Origin: Pseudeuparius sepicola
Lineage: Eukaryota > Arthropoda > Insecta > Coleoptera > Anthribidae
Assembly (NCBI GenBank): GCA_963920635.1
Contig: OY987302.1
Location: forward strand, 44,085,500-44,149,499
DNA: 64,000 bases
Direction of reading: 5' to 3'
The number at the start of each line of letters is the position of its first letter. The stretch's first letter is position 1. The notes under the pieces were generated by a model. That model was not told the DNA's origin. It did not search any database and saw nothing but the letters and a program-made list of their open reading frames with translations. Below are positions 1 through 13,000 of the stretch, in pieces. The position numbers and the translations under genes were made by a program.

Positions 1-1
1 A

Positions 2-118
2 GTTTTTGAACAGGCTAATCACATTGCATTGGTGGATTTCATCACATATTTAGACGAATTTAGAAACTCGCACCCTTTATGTTATATCTATGTCACCAGC
101 AAAAGGGAATTAAAAAAA
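2..118 (+). CDS. IR gene, first visible exon (5' partial)
   Basis: An open frame runs in from the left edge with ALVDFITYLDEFRNSHPLCY and ends K-K at a GTGAGA donor (119-124) in phase 0. The next exon also begins in phase 0, so the join is frame-consistent. The residues look like the fast-evolving N-terminal domain of an IR, but no diagnostic motif is present. Its start and any signal peptide lie upstream of the window. Confidence 0.55.
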
Positions 119-3100
119 GTGAGACCGACGTATTATTTTTTAATAATTAAAATTTAATGTTAATAATGTGTTCGGAGCATTGCTAACTATTTAGAGTACA
201 TGTTCTTTTTTGCCTTTGTTCGACCTTGGTTTGAATCTAAGTAGAGACAGGCTGCATGCACAATATGCACATGTCTCTAGAAAAACACCGCTGATGGAAA
301 AGAGCGCTGGACAAAATGTGGATTCACGGTATTGCCCCTTAATAGCTTTCTTTTATCTGTATGATTTACTAATTGTCCTACACTCAGGGCCGAATCTAGG
401 GGGGGGGGGCAAGTGGGTCGCTTGCCCCCATTTGCATCTTAAGGGGGCGGCAAAACAGCGGACAGTGGACACTGCCTTACTATTTTTTTTTATCTAGTGA
501 AGAAATTTCTTATAGTACTGACTGACTGTCGAACCACTCCAATTGTAGAAATTACAAATGCAAATAAACAATTCCTATTTTTCTTAAATGGACACGAACT
601 AAGCCAATTAAGTTCAATGGATCTAAAACATATAGTGGCTCTAGCTCTAAAATATAACAGAGATTTAAACGCCGAAGATGTTTTACAAGAGCTTGTGGTG
701 TTTAAGGACCAATCTACAAATCTTTTAAAAGGTGCTAATTTAAAAGATGCGAATGCTTTAAATATAATGCAAACTATTTATACCATTGGATTAGAAGATG
801 AGTTTCCAAACATTTGTATAGCGCTATGTATAATATTGTACAAGGTGAGCGAAACTCGACGTCCCTTACAGCGGGAACACGAAAACTCAAAATAAAATTT
901 CGAAAATACTATAAGGTCCAATTATGACCGAAACTTAGTTTTTTGACGTTTGGGAAAATGGCGCTGGCGTCATCGATATTATTTTCCCAGAAACATGCAA
1001 TTTTTTCCCTATATATTGAAAGTATTCATCATTCTCAACAACTTTTATTGTTCAAAATGTACAGGATCAAATATGTAAAAAAACGTGGATTATTTTCTAA
1101 ACATTTTCCGAAATCTAGCTAGCCATGGAAACAATCGATAGTCAGAAATTATTGAAGAGTATATTAGGGTGCCTTGCGTACCCTTAAATTTATTCAACTG
1201 GAATATTAAAAAAAAATGTAACAAACAATAATGGCAAACAAGTTAGTAACAAGCATAATTCAAAAATTTTAAAAATATTACAGTTTAATAAATTTAAGGA
1301 TACGCAAGGCCTCCTAACATACTCTTCAATAATTGCTGGCTATATTAATTATATAAAAATTCCATGTTTTTTTAAGATACAGAAAATCTTTTTCTACAAA
1401 AGTTGTTGAGGATAATAAGTACATTCAACATATAGGGAAAAATTGTATGTTTCTGGGAAAATGATATCGATGACGTTACGGCGGCCATTTTCCCAAACTT
1501 CAAAAAAGCTAGTTTGAGCTTTCGTGTTCCCACTGTAGGTCTGGGATATCGAGTTTCGCTCACCCTGTACACTTCCAACTACCTCCCCAAGTTGTGAGGG
1601 GAGTTTTAGCAAATTAAAAATTATAAAAAATTACTTGCGTTCATCTATGCGTCAAAAAAGATTATCTGGTCTTGCACTCCTTAGAAAGCAATTTTGCCCC
1701 AGAAGTAGATTTTGAAGAGGTAATTGATAAGTTTGCTAAAAAAAGCACGAAAGGTTAATTTTTAGTTGTAGATATTTATATATTTTTTGTCTTACCTACT
1801 TACCTAGTAATATTAATTTGGTACATATCGTCGTGGTGTTAAAAATATATAAAATCATTAAATGACAGTGTTTTTTATTTCTATATTTTTCAAATCATAA
1901 TATATCCACATAAATAATTTACAACTTTGCCCCCCCCCCCCTAGAAAATTTCCTAGATCCGGCCCTGCCTACACTCACTAGGATTACCACGTTTTTCTAA
2001 GGTTTTTCGTAGTACTTGAGTGAATGCTATTCTAATTATATCGGGAAGAGTAGGCCCTAGCCGCAAATGACAACGAAGATAAAATAATAGAATTGCCCCC
2101 CTCTCCCGCACAAGCATTCAGTTGCTTCTGGGGTACTCCTAGGTTGGAGTAAGTATTGTGAGAATTATTATTATTAATAGAGGTACCACTCACGGTTGTA
2201 GATAAAATATTATGTATACTTCGTGTTATATTTGGGTTTTTACCGCCCCTGAGTGATTGCAGAACTCGCTGCGTTAAAAACCTATGTATACAGGGTGAGT
2301 AAGGTTTTTTTTATAGCAGAACTTTAATATTTAAAATGAAAATTGCATATCAATGTGGGTCCACAAATGCTTTTTCAAGATACAGGATACAGGGCGTTCA
2401 CATTTTAAAAAATACATCCAATATTTTATTATAATATCTTCCAAACAAATAGAGATATTGAAATAAATTTTGAAGATGCGGAGTTCCAAGATAATAATTT
2501 AACAAAAAGAGATGATACGGTCCTCTATAAAGTTAGAACTCGATACACTACTGAATGCAAAATTTATTTTAAACAAAAAGTCTCTTGGTTTTTTATATCT
2601 ATTACGATTTCACTTTTTTCAATAAATTGTTCATTCATAAAGAAAAATTTAAAAATCAGCTCAAATATTTTTTTCCATATTGGCAGGCCTTGAACTCTGT
2701 ATCGAATGTTAAAGTCCTAGTACAAAAAACCGATTCACTCTGTATAATATGTTATTACGTGGTGCCATTAATTCATAGAATTTTCATTTTTTAAGATGAA
2801 CGAGCTAAGCCTCTTTGGTTATCCACCAATCAATTTTTTGATTCTGTTAGAAGCTGATAAATATGAACGTGTTATGGAAGCTTTAGAAAACTACGACTTA
2901 TATCCTATAAACGAAGTAGTGCTAGCATTTTTTTCAAACGATATAGCCACTTTATATCAGGCTTATAAAATCAGGAAGGAATCAAGTATTAGTAAGATAC
3001 TATAGGTTCATTTATTCATTTTAAAGGGAAACACCAACCAAAAACTTAATTTTGAAGATAGCATTAGCGGAGAAAATTCCTAGAAAAATTTTCTGTACCT

Positions 3101-6100
3101 GTGATTTGATCTTTGGGATATTCTATAGTATACAGGGAGTCCCAAGATAACTGAAAGAAGAGGTGTAAAACATAAAAAAAATTGATTTGGAATTTGACCA
3201 GTTAAGGACCCGCCTCCCTTGGTTGTAAAATTTATATCATATTTTCAGTTTCGAAAAACCAAGGTAGGCCTTGGTTTGAGGAAAAAAATATTTTCTGCCT
3301 TGATGAAGCGCTTTTTCTGTGTCAGATACGGGAAAAGTTGTTCAGAAGAGAAAATTAATATACTCGCATGCTCACATACAAAGTTCGAGACTACTACCAT
3401 AGAATAAATAGCGCTACGCGCTAGGCTATACAGGGTGTAACATAAGTACGTTAAAATATTTAAATGACGTAGGTATTCCCGAGATAATTTTTAGAATTTT
3501 TTTTATATAAGCTTGTGTCCGCAAATGCTTCGTTTCGAAGATACGGGTGTTGAAATTGATTTTTTTCGTTTTTCTAAATAACCTTTGCAAAAAATAAGTT
3601 TTTCGCACAAAATTTGGTATCCGGGTTTTTTTTTTGAGGTAGGAAATCATAATTTCGTATTAATTTTTATGTAGCGCCTAGAGGGCGCTGCGTACGCTGT
3701 CATTATTTATTTAAAATTGCCCCAAATTTTTTGACAGTAAACTGTTGTCACTTTTCATGAAAAAAACCTTATTCCCACACATTTTTTACGTGAAAAAGGT
3801 ACACTTTCTTAACAATGCTGGAGGTGATCGTTTTCGAGATATTTACAATTTTCTGTATCGATGCCCGTTACTTAGCTCCTTGGGAGCTAAGTGAAGAGTG
3901 AAGTTGCTGAGTTGCATATGGTTTGGCCGACGGAAATTCGCGTGAGAAATCCTGCAAGGCGGTTCTCGAAGAAATTAGTTACCTACCTACAAGAAAAATT
4001 AGTCAAACTTTAAATGTGAGTCACATATCCGTTTACCAAAATTTTAAAGGAGCGGCTACTATATCCAGTGGCGTGCCTAGAAATTGTGTCTGGGGGAGGG
4101 GGTTCGGGGGTTAAGCGAATGGAGGTTTAGGGGAGGGAGAATGGGAGGGGGGGGGGAGAAAAATGTAAGACTGGTAGTTAAAAAATATACTAAAAATTAA
4201 AAAAAAAACTATTCTTAAAAAGGAACAAAACTGATTTTAATAAACCTACAATCCAAAATCAAGTTTTTGTTTTTTGGATTTGGACTTGGACTAAGAGTTC
4301 CGACTACTATCCGACCTGAAAACATCCCAGCATCTAATATTTTTTGAATATACAAAATAAGTTCCTAATGTGCAAAAAATATTCCTCCATGTTTATAAAA
4401 CATTGTTACAATATTTTACGAAATATGTTAAGTAAGTGCATAATATAACCAAGATATTTGTTAAGGGCAGATACAAATATATTAGATGAATGTCCAAATG
4501 ATGTATATTTCCACAATATCTTGTGTAACATATTCTTAACTTAGTGGTTCTTATAAATATTTACAAATTGAACATTTAACTTAAGTACATTACAGGCACG
4601 TTCACCGTAGGAATGTGCAATTTTGGAATATTGCTGGAACATGTTAAGTAGTATATTCATACAGCAAATATCTTATGAATGTTCACAAATGGTTGTATAT
4701 AAGACATTCACGATATACTTATCTTATCAATGTTCACGAGTGGCGATAACTGGAATATCATGACGTCACCGAGATTCTAGCTTACACTATTTTTAGCTAA
4801 TATTTCCAAGTACGTCGATGGCTCAGTTGAACTTGTAAATCGATGGTCGTAGGTTCGAACCCTGCACCCGGCGTTAGCGTTTTTTTTTATTTTATAATTT
4901 CACGTGAATATTAAACGGATATTCATAGAATATACAAAAATGCTTCTGAAGTTTTAAATTAATCTTCAATGAATATTTGTGGATATTTATGATACGTGAA
5001 ATAGTACCTTCAAAAGGCAAATACCTGAATGTTGCCTGAATGTTCCGATAATGTTTCTACAGTTTTTATGAATATTCCTACAATATGCATGTTCTCTGAA
5101 AAAATATTATCAGAATATTCCGCCAATGTAATTTTGCTATATGGGACAGATTCTCTTTTAATGACTACGTTTATCTCGACGCGTTCGATCCGATTGAGAG
5201 AGGTTTGAATTCACTGAAGCGGACTCAACTAGACGGCGTAAACCCTACAGATTGAAATTCAATCATATTTAAAATTTCAAGTCACGCCTATTTCCAAACC
5301 GAAGTTGGCCAGAATGTGCACCAACCTACTGTGGAATAAGTATAATAAGTTAATGTCCCTAGAGAGGATTGAAAACCGTAAGATTCAATACTGATAATGT
5401 AAACGTAGAATTATGAAAGATTTGACATAACTCAATCGGATCCATTTCAATCCGATCGAGTTGTCACGAGATAAACGTAGTCAATGTATCTATGGGTAGG
5501 CGGTAGTCATAATTGGAGATTTTTTAATTGGGCCCTATTTTCTCCGCTTACGATTGGGTGGAGATGCTTATGCTTACCAAAATTTTTTGGAACATGAGCT
5601 TCCCTAGCTTGTAGAGGAAGTTCCCATTGGTCTCTGAAATCACTCTTGATTAATGCACGAAGGAGCTCCTGCACATTTTAGTCTGGTAGCAAGAAATTTC
5701 TTAGACGTGGCATATCCCCATCGATGGATAGGTAGAGGAGGCACTCAGCACTGGCCCCCGAGGTCACCGGACCTCAATCCCCTCGATTTCTTCTTTTGGG
5801 GACACCTATATAATCACTGGTTTATGCTAACCCCATTGAAAATGAGGAAATGTTAAGGGATCGCATCATAAGTGGCTGCGAAACGATAAGAATAACACTC
5901 GCGTATAAAGTTTGTTGAAAGTGACTGCAGTAGCAAAAAACTTATGACAAAAACCAACCATGTTTTGGAAAATTTCAACAATCTGTATCTATATCTATAA
6001 ACATTTTATAGGAAAAAATGTTGTTTATTTTGACGAGATCTACCACACACTTAGTTTTTGTAATATTCTCACCAACCTCACTTAGCGCCCAAGCAGCTAA

Positions 6101-6986
6101 GTAACGTGCATCGATACAAAAAACTGTAAATATCTTGAAAACGATCATCTCCAGCGTTGTTGAGGAAGTGTACCTTTTCTACTTAAAAAAGGTGTGGGAA
6201 TAAGGTTATATCATGAAAAATGCCAAAAATTTACTGCCAAAAAAGTTGTGGCAATTTTAAAAAAATACCTAATGACAGCGTACGTAGCGCCCTCTAGGCG
6301 CTACATAAAAATTAATACGAAATTATGATTTCCTACCTCAAAAAACACAATTTTCAACACCCCGTATCTCCGGAACGAAGCATTTACGGACACAAATTTA
6401 TAGAATTTTTTTCCTAAAAATTCTCTCAGGAATACGTCATTTAAATATTTTAACGTATCTACTTATGTTACACCCTGTATATTCTGTGCAACTGCTACTA
6501 CTTTGATATTCCCTTTTTTTGGAAATTTTTAATTTTTAGAAATAATAATAATATACTTTATTCGATAAAGAAAGTATACCTACTCCTGGACAAAATTAAC
6601 ACACCAATATACAAAATTTCAAATTATATTTTAAATTATTTTGAGTGTCTACCAAGAATATGACATTTGGACATTTACTATTGTTAAACTAATTAATTAA
6701 TGTATTTTTTGCTTTTCATTTAGTTTCTATTAATTTATTTTTCCATTAATTTATTTAAAAAAATGCAATTTTTGTGGGGATTTAATTTTGTCCAGGAGTT
6801 TACATTAATACTTATATAGTACATGAAAGCCAACTCACAAACAGTTTTCCTTTTATCGAATTATTGGCGAAGTTCAGCTTGATATAGCAAGAAACTACTA
6901 AAGCTATTCGTTGAGGAAGGGAATAGCAAGTATAACTATAGGCACCTACATACAACTATACCTACTCGTACTATAGAAAATAAAAC

Positions 6987-7033
<47 letters not shown>

Positions 7034-10000
7034 CTGCAATTTTAAACCAGAACAACAAAAAAGAAAACTATTATCCATTATAAGACCCATATTGCGCACT
7101 TCTCTTTTATGTTCCAATCTAACATTATTTATATTCTATGTTCTGATCTCTAAAGAAAATGGCGGTGCACTTTTTTACGTTTAATTGCAAGGAAAGATCC
7201 AAAGACACTTGTCGCAGCGCTTGCAAATCCCTATTCACCAATGCACTACTTTGAAGGAGTAGAAAATGTAAGTATCGTCGCCGTACATTTGTATACCGCA
7301 AAATGTGAGTATGTTGGGAAGGCAAGAAGTGTACAGTGCAAATAAAATTGGTCCCAGTATAAAGCCCTGTGGCACGCCACTATATAGCTTCTGTTGATAT
7401 ATCAAAATTATACAACACTCCCGTCTACCAGTTGTACAATTTTAATAAAATATATCGTTAGGTTTTCAAAACCAAGATATTCTAGTATGAATATTGTCGC
7501 CTGACGATTCAATGAGTCAAAAACCTTATTAGACTAATCTAATAATACTAAAATAGAAGACACACTTTTCTCTAAAACCGTGAAAATAGAATCTGTTACG
7601 TTAAGCAGGGTTGTGGCACAGCTATGACCCTTTCCTAAAGCCCTATTGCGTTTCGGGTAATAGATTATTTTTTCTATATGATCGATTATTTGAGGTTTAA
7701 CTGCGTAGTCAAAAATCTTGTAAAGCACGGAGAGAACACTAATTATTGGTCTAAGGAAAAGGTACGACATTTGCTAATTTACACTCAGCAGGAAAAACAG
7801 AGTGCTGTATGCTGTATTTACTGGATGAGTAATATATGGAATTATAAAGGGAAAACAAAGCAAAATGAAATAGGGTAGACTGGGGTAAGTGTCAAGCAAA
7901 AATTAAGAGTGTATCATTCAGTAGGAAAAATTTTTTTTACAGTTTACTTAGAACATTTGTTTTTGCTGGACGGACTTCTTAGGGATTTATATGCCTTATG
8001 CTGCAACATGAAAGAACCAGCTAACATTGAGTTCAAGTTATGAAAAAATATATATTTTGGTGTCCGATATTTTACACTTACCCCAACAAGGGGTAAGTGT
8101 ACTATGGGTCAGGAAACACTACAGAGTGTGTTTCTATTTTAACAAATATCTTTATTAGAAAATAAGTTACAAACTTTTCTGTCGTATAACAGAGCTTATC
8201 CATTTCGTCGCAAAAATAAAATAACTCATTTCTGTCCTAAAAGGCAATTATTTATATTTAAGTATGTTAAAAAAAAATAAAAAAAATTAACTAAGTAAAT
8301 AAAAATTATAATATTTAAAAATAGTGTCTCTTAGGTATAATAAGAACTTCGTGAATTATCAGTGTAGAGAAATGGGCTCTATAGTATGTTGTTCTATAGT
8401 ATGTTTACACTTGCCCCTTGCCTTTATTTGAATATATAATATATTTGAAGTGGTAAGTGTAAAACTACCTAGAATGCTTCTAAATTCTAATTTAAATGGA
8501 TAATTTATTAGTGAGCCTCTAAAACATTGTTTGTTAGATAATATGAATACAAGAAACCAAAAAGAACTTACCTTTTTTTACTTTAAAATTAAGGATTTTT
8601 CAAATGCGTTATTCTTAAAATCGAAGTGACAGCTAGAGGTTAGTATTTACAAGAAAATGCTAGGCAACCAAAAATACATATTGATGTTTTGCGTGTTGAT
8701 AGGCTTTCAGGGCGTATAATTTAATGCTATGGGTAACTCATCTGTTTCCTATTAATATTTTTCTTCTTTTGGCACACCTGTTTTACACTTACCCCATTTA
8801 TACACTTGCCCCAGTCTACCCTAGATGTGGATGTCATCCGGACTGACCCCCTTCACCCCCCTGCTTTTAATTTTGGCAATGTACCCCAACACTTGGTTTT
8901 CAGTTACAAGGTCAAAGGCCAAGGTCTTCCAAGTAATGCGCTATTAAGCGAATTATACCTACAAAGCTTCCAGAGCGTCCATATTACAAGTAGATTTAGG
9001 ACTAGAGCTTAAGAAATGAGAATTAGTTCGCAAGTTGCTCCACACAGCTGGCACTAGTTAAAAAGTTTTTTACCTGTTTGTAGCTTTCCCATTTCTCTTT
9101 GCACTTAGAAACTTTGTACTTACGTAAAGCGTTATCTTTCATTTTTATTAAAAGACATCATAGATACGTCTAAGGTGGTTCGGTAGCACCCTTGCATCCA
9201 CATTTTTAAAATTGCGGTAAGATTTTAGACGAATTGGTATTTCGGTTTATCAACATTTAAATGTAGAAAAACCAATTCTTGATCTGAACTCGCTTAAATC
9301 CTACACCGTCCAGTAGGTCCGTCTAAGTAATTTTTTTACAATTGAGCTTTCAGTATGAAACAAATTTAAAATTTATATTAAAATCTCCCATACATAGGGG
9401 AAATTTTTATTACGAACAACTTTGTTAATAAAAAATGTCCCATATCTTATACAAAAGAGGCAGGAAACTGAAAATATTATAAAACTTAGGACCCCGCTCG
9501 ATGGTCCAATTACAACTAAATTTTTTTGTCTGTCACACCTCTTGTTTCATTTATCCCGGGACACCCTATATATGTAGTTTAAGAACCCCGTGTTTATACA
9601 TATTATGTGACACCAATAGTACGAGATCCCACTGCAAGATTTCTACGTTCATCTGTTTTTTAATCTAGGTAAATACAATTTGTATCAATAAAATTATGAA
9701 TAGAGGAATATGTTTCGGCAGGGTTGCCTATCAAAATATGGCCGTATTTTTAATTAAAATTAAATTAATAAATTTTTTTGGAACAAATTCGTTTAATTGT
9801 TTTTAAGAAAAAACATAATAAATTTCAAAGATAAATATGTATTAAATACCTTTAAAAGTTTGGGTTGCCATTGCTCACTTGGCCGCAACCTCTTGGCAGC
9901 CAGGTCTAAAAAGGTATATTTTTGTCGAATTTATACGTTCATAACGTATCTTAATGAATCACATATCAAATTAAAGCTATTTCTTTTCTAATCTCTGTGG

Positions 10001-13000
10001 AATACGGTTGCCTATGTAAAAGTGGCCGCAAATAGGGTTTGCCAACTGTTAAAGGTACACAATAGCGAAAGAGAATTAGCGCACCACACCGTCCTTCACA
10101 AAGACGCAGTGTACGTCGTTTTACAACCGTCAACTAGACAGCGATATTTGTATTTTAATATACATGATAGACAAGAGATTTATATATGATATACATTATT
10201 TTGAAGCTCCTACTGCATCACGTTGTTTTATTTATAATCAACAATAACGTTTGTTAAAGTTAAATAAAAATTTTAAAAATGAAGAAATGTTTTTTTGTCA
10301 TGTAGTGAGAAGAAAAATGTGCTTGACTTCAGTGTTACATCATATTAAGTACCATGATATTGAATTAACACTAGAATCTACGAACGATTACGGATATCAT
10401 TCAAGCTGTTTAAAAAAGTCACAATTTTTTTTGCAAAAGTCAAACGGTAAGTAAAATTTTTCATTGAACTTGAGAATTATTTTGCTCATATTATTCGCTA
10501 TTATGAAACGTATATGTATACAGTAAAAAAAATATTATTAATCTATAAATATATACGTTTATAATTAGCTATTTTTCCGTGGAATATTAAATATGGAAAT
10601 TATTGTTTTTTCTTATTTATATTTCAAAAAGTGGCAATGAAGTACCTACCACCTAATAATAAAAATTTTATTTATATATTTTCATTATAAATAAATCTTA
10701 TTATTCAATTTTATGAATTATAATAATAGGAATCGTTCTACGGTGATTTAGGAGAACGTCGCATGGAGGGGGAAAGCTACTTTTTCGTTATCTGACGATT
10801 TCTGCCAAATATTATTAATACAAATATTCTGAAAATGAAGATGATGGTTTTGATATTTGTACCTATGAAAATGAGAGCTCCGATGATTCGGAGGTTGAAT
10901 AAATGGCACTAAAACGTAATAGATACAGTTTTTATTAATTATTAAACCGTTTTTTCAATGTTAACTTTATGTTTAAATAAAACTAAACTACTAAAAAATT
11001 TTTTTTGAGTATTTTCAAGTCATTCCTAATATTGCTTGCGCTCTTAGTTGAGCATGCGCAATCGTTGTAAAACGACATACGATGGACGGTGTAGTGCGCT
11101 AATTCTCTTTCGCTATTGTTTACCTTTAACAGTTGGCAACCCCTATTTGCGGCCACTTTTACATATGCAACCGTATTCCATCGAGTTTAGAACGTATAAA
11201 TTCGACAAAAATATACCTTTTTAGACCTGGCTGCCAAGAGGTTGCGGCCAAGTGAGCAATGGCAACCCAACTTTTAAAGATCTTTACATATTTCTCTTTG
11301 AAATGAATTATGTTTTTTCTTAAAAACAAGTGAACGAAATTGTTCCAAAAAAATAAATTAAAAAAAATTAATTAAAAATACTTGCGGCCATATTTTGATA
11401 GGCAACCCTGCCGAAACATATTCCTCTATTCATAATTAATTGATAAAAACTGTATTTTGATTAAAAAACAGATGAACGTAGAAATCTTGCAGTGGGATCT
11501 TGGACTACAAGCAAGACGAGCTTTCCTTATGAAATTAAAGTAGGTAGTTAAGACAAAGTCTAGAGAGACGACCATACAAATAACTTAAATTTGCCTATTT
11601 AGTTTCCTACTTTCGGCACGTGTAGCTCGTGTTTTAGAGGATATGAATATGAAGCAGCTTTTGGATATAATAATAGGTTTCGTAGGCATATAGAAATATT
11701 TACTATTTTTTTAGAATTTTAATTGTGTGGATCATTTTAGCTGCCTCAATACACACCTTCACTTAGAAAAATGTAAACATACAAGTACATATTTTTGCAT
11801 TAGATAATAAATAGTATTCGTTCCATTAAATAAAATAGTTGGAAAGTAAATTTATTATAATGCCATCGAGTAAAGGAACTCTATTATTCATGTACTCATT
11901 GCTAATACCTAATGCTGCTTATCTTTGCATAAGGCTTCGCTGACCAGAAAGGATTATTTTATATTGTTTTAGCGTGCCGTAAAGTTGACAAGTTAAATGT
12001 TTCTTTTATTGGCCGGGCTTAGAATTGACTATTATTCTACGTTTGACGAAAGAAGTCAAAACTATCTCGAATCTGAGTTTCTTCTGGATGAATCCTGCGT
12101 CTGCAAAACTTCACCTTCCAAGCTTTCATGCAATGATATTACCTGCCTCTATTACCTCTGATGGTATTTATAGGTTCGCGGAAAATTTAGGGAACAGCCG
12201 AAAATGCGGAAAAATAGTAAGGATAGGATTTAACGTCATTGGTTTTGCCGTTTATTTGTGAAAAACGCGCGCCACCAACAATGTAAAAATAAACCACGGT
12301 TCACATTGTTAGGGTCTAAGGATTTCAATGGTTTCAAGGATTTTTCTTTGAATGGGATAATTTTGATAGGATTGTGCAGATTGGCCTGGTTGACGTAACC
12401 GTATACACCGATCGTGTTCTTTAACACGCGTTGATACAGTACGTCCCGTTTCTCCAATATACACTTGTCCACATGATCATGCCACACGATATACACTTCT
12501 CGTATTCAATGGTATAATATCCTTTAGGTTTTAAACTAGAGTCGACAATTCTAAATGATCTTTTTGCTTCTCAAATAAGAATTCCCGCGGATATCCTAGA
12601 ACTGAATTTTGTCTTAAGTCCACATATTTCACTATTAATAATAGACTTTTTGAATAAACTTCTGGTGCTGCTATGGTTTTTCCCTTGTCTCCCGTGATAG
12701 GCAACATATTTATGGAATCTCTTATATCTAAAACCAAAATGTTGGTTTAGGTATGCGGATGACACTTTTACCTCCCGCCCGACACGAAAATATTAAGTTT
12801 ACCATGGAGGTTTAAAAAGAGCTTTTTTCTTTTTCCGGATGTGTTGGTCTCCGGAGGGTCGATGGTTCTCTAGGACACCCGGTGTACCGGAAATCAACAC
12901 ATACAGATCCACCTTAATGGTTTCTCCCACACCACCCATCCCAAAAACAATGCATTATTAATTCCTTGTTTATTAAGCAATTTACCTCTCAGATCCTATC

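Larger units (their letters stand above)
385..1967 (+). mobile_element. hAT element with 8-bp TSD
   Basis: Ends are CAGGGCCGAATCTAGG (385) and CCTAGATCCGGCCCTG (to 1967), inverted. The 8-bp direct repeat CCTACACT flanks it at 377-384 and 1968-1975, the hAT hallmark. It carries the C-terminal part of an Ac-like/ZMYM-type transposase, split by a foldback element. It inserted into a SINE. Confidence 0.92.
168..2180 (+). repeat. tRNA-derived SINE copy 1, interrupted by hAT at 385-1967
   Basis: The head (168-384) contains GGAGCATTGCTAACTATTTA and a B-box-like GGTTTGAATC. The tail resumes at 1976 and ends in a (TTA)n tract at 2163-2178. Homologous copies occur at 22233-22500, 30717-30826, 34169-34500 and, inverted, 53764-53885. 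The polymerase III A/B-box layout with a simple 3' tail marks a SINE. Confidence 0.7.
3431..6477 (+). mobile_element. Mariner-type element with about 400-bp inverted repeats
   Basis: The left arm from 3431 (CAGGGTGTAACATAAGTACG) is matched inverted by the right arm ending 6477 (ACTTATGTTACACCCTG), with TA on both sides. Similarity runs for roughly 400 bp, past a mini-palindrome around AGCTCCTTGGGAGCTAAG. Inside are transposase remnants (3925-4060, 5520-5920) and later insertions (4069-about 5500). This is the intact-ended member that links the CAGGGTG foldbacks to a transposase. Confidence 0.85.

Noticed and set aside
210..497. 95-residue frame
   Set aside because: It spans the SINE head and the hAT terminus including its poly-G run; not a gene.
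4814..4873. Intact tRNA gene
   Set aside because: A and B boxes are present but their spacing is too short and no cloverleaf is seen.
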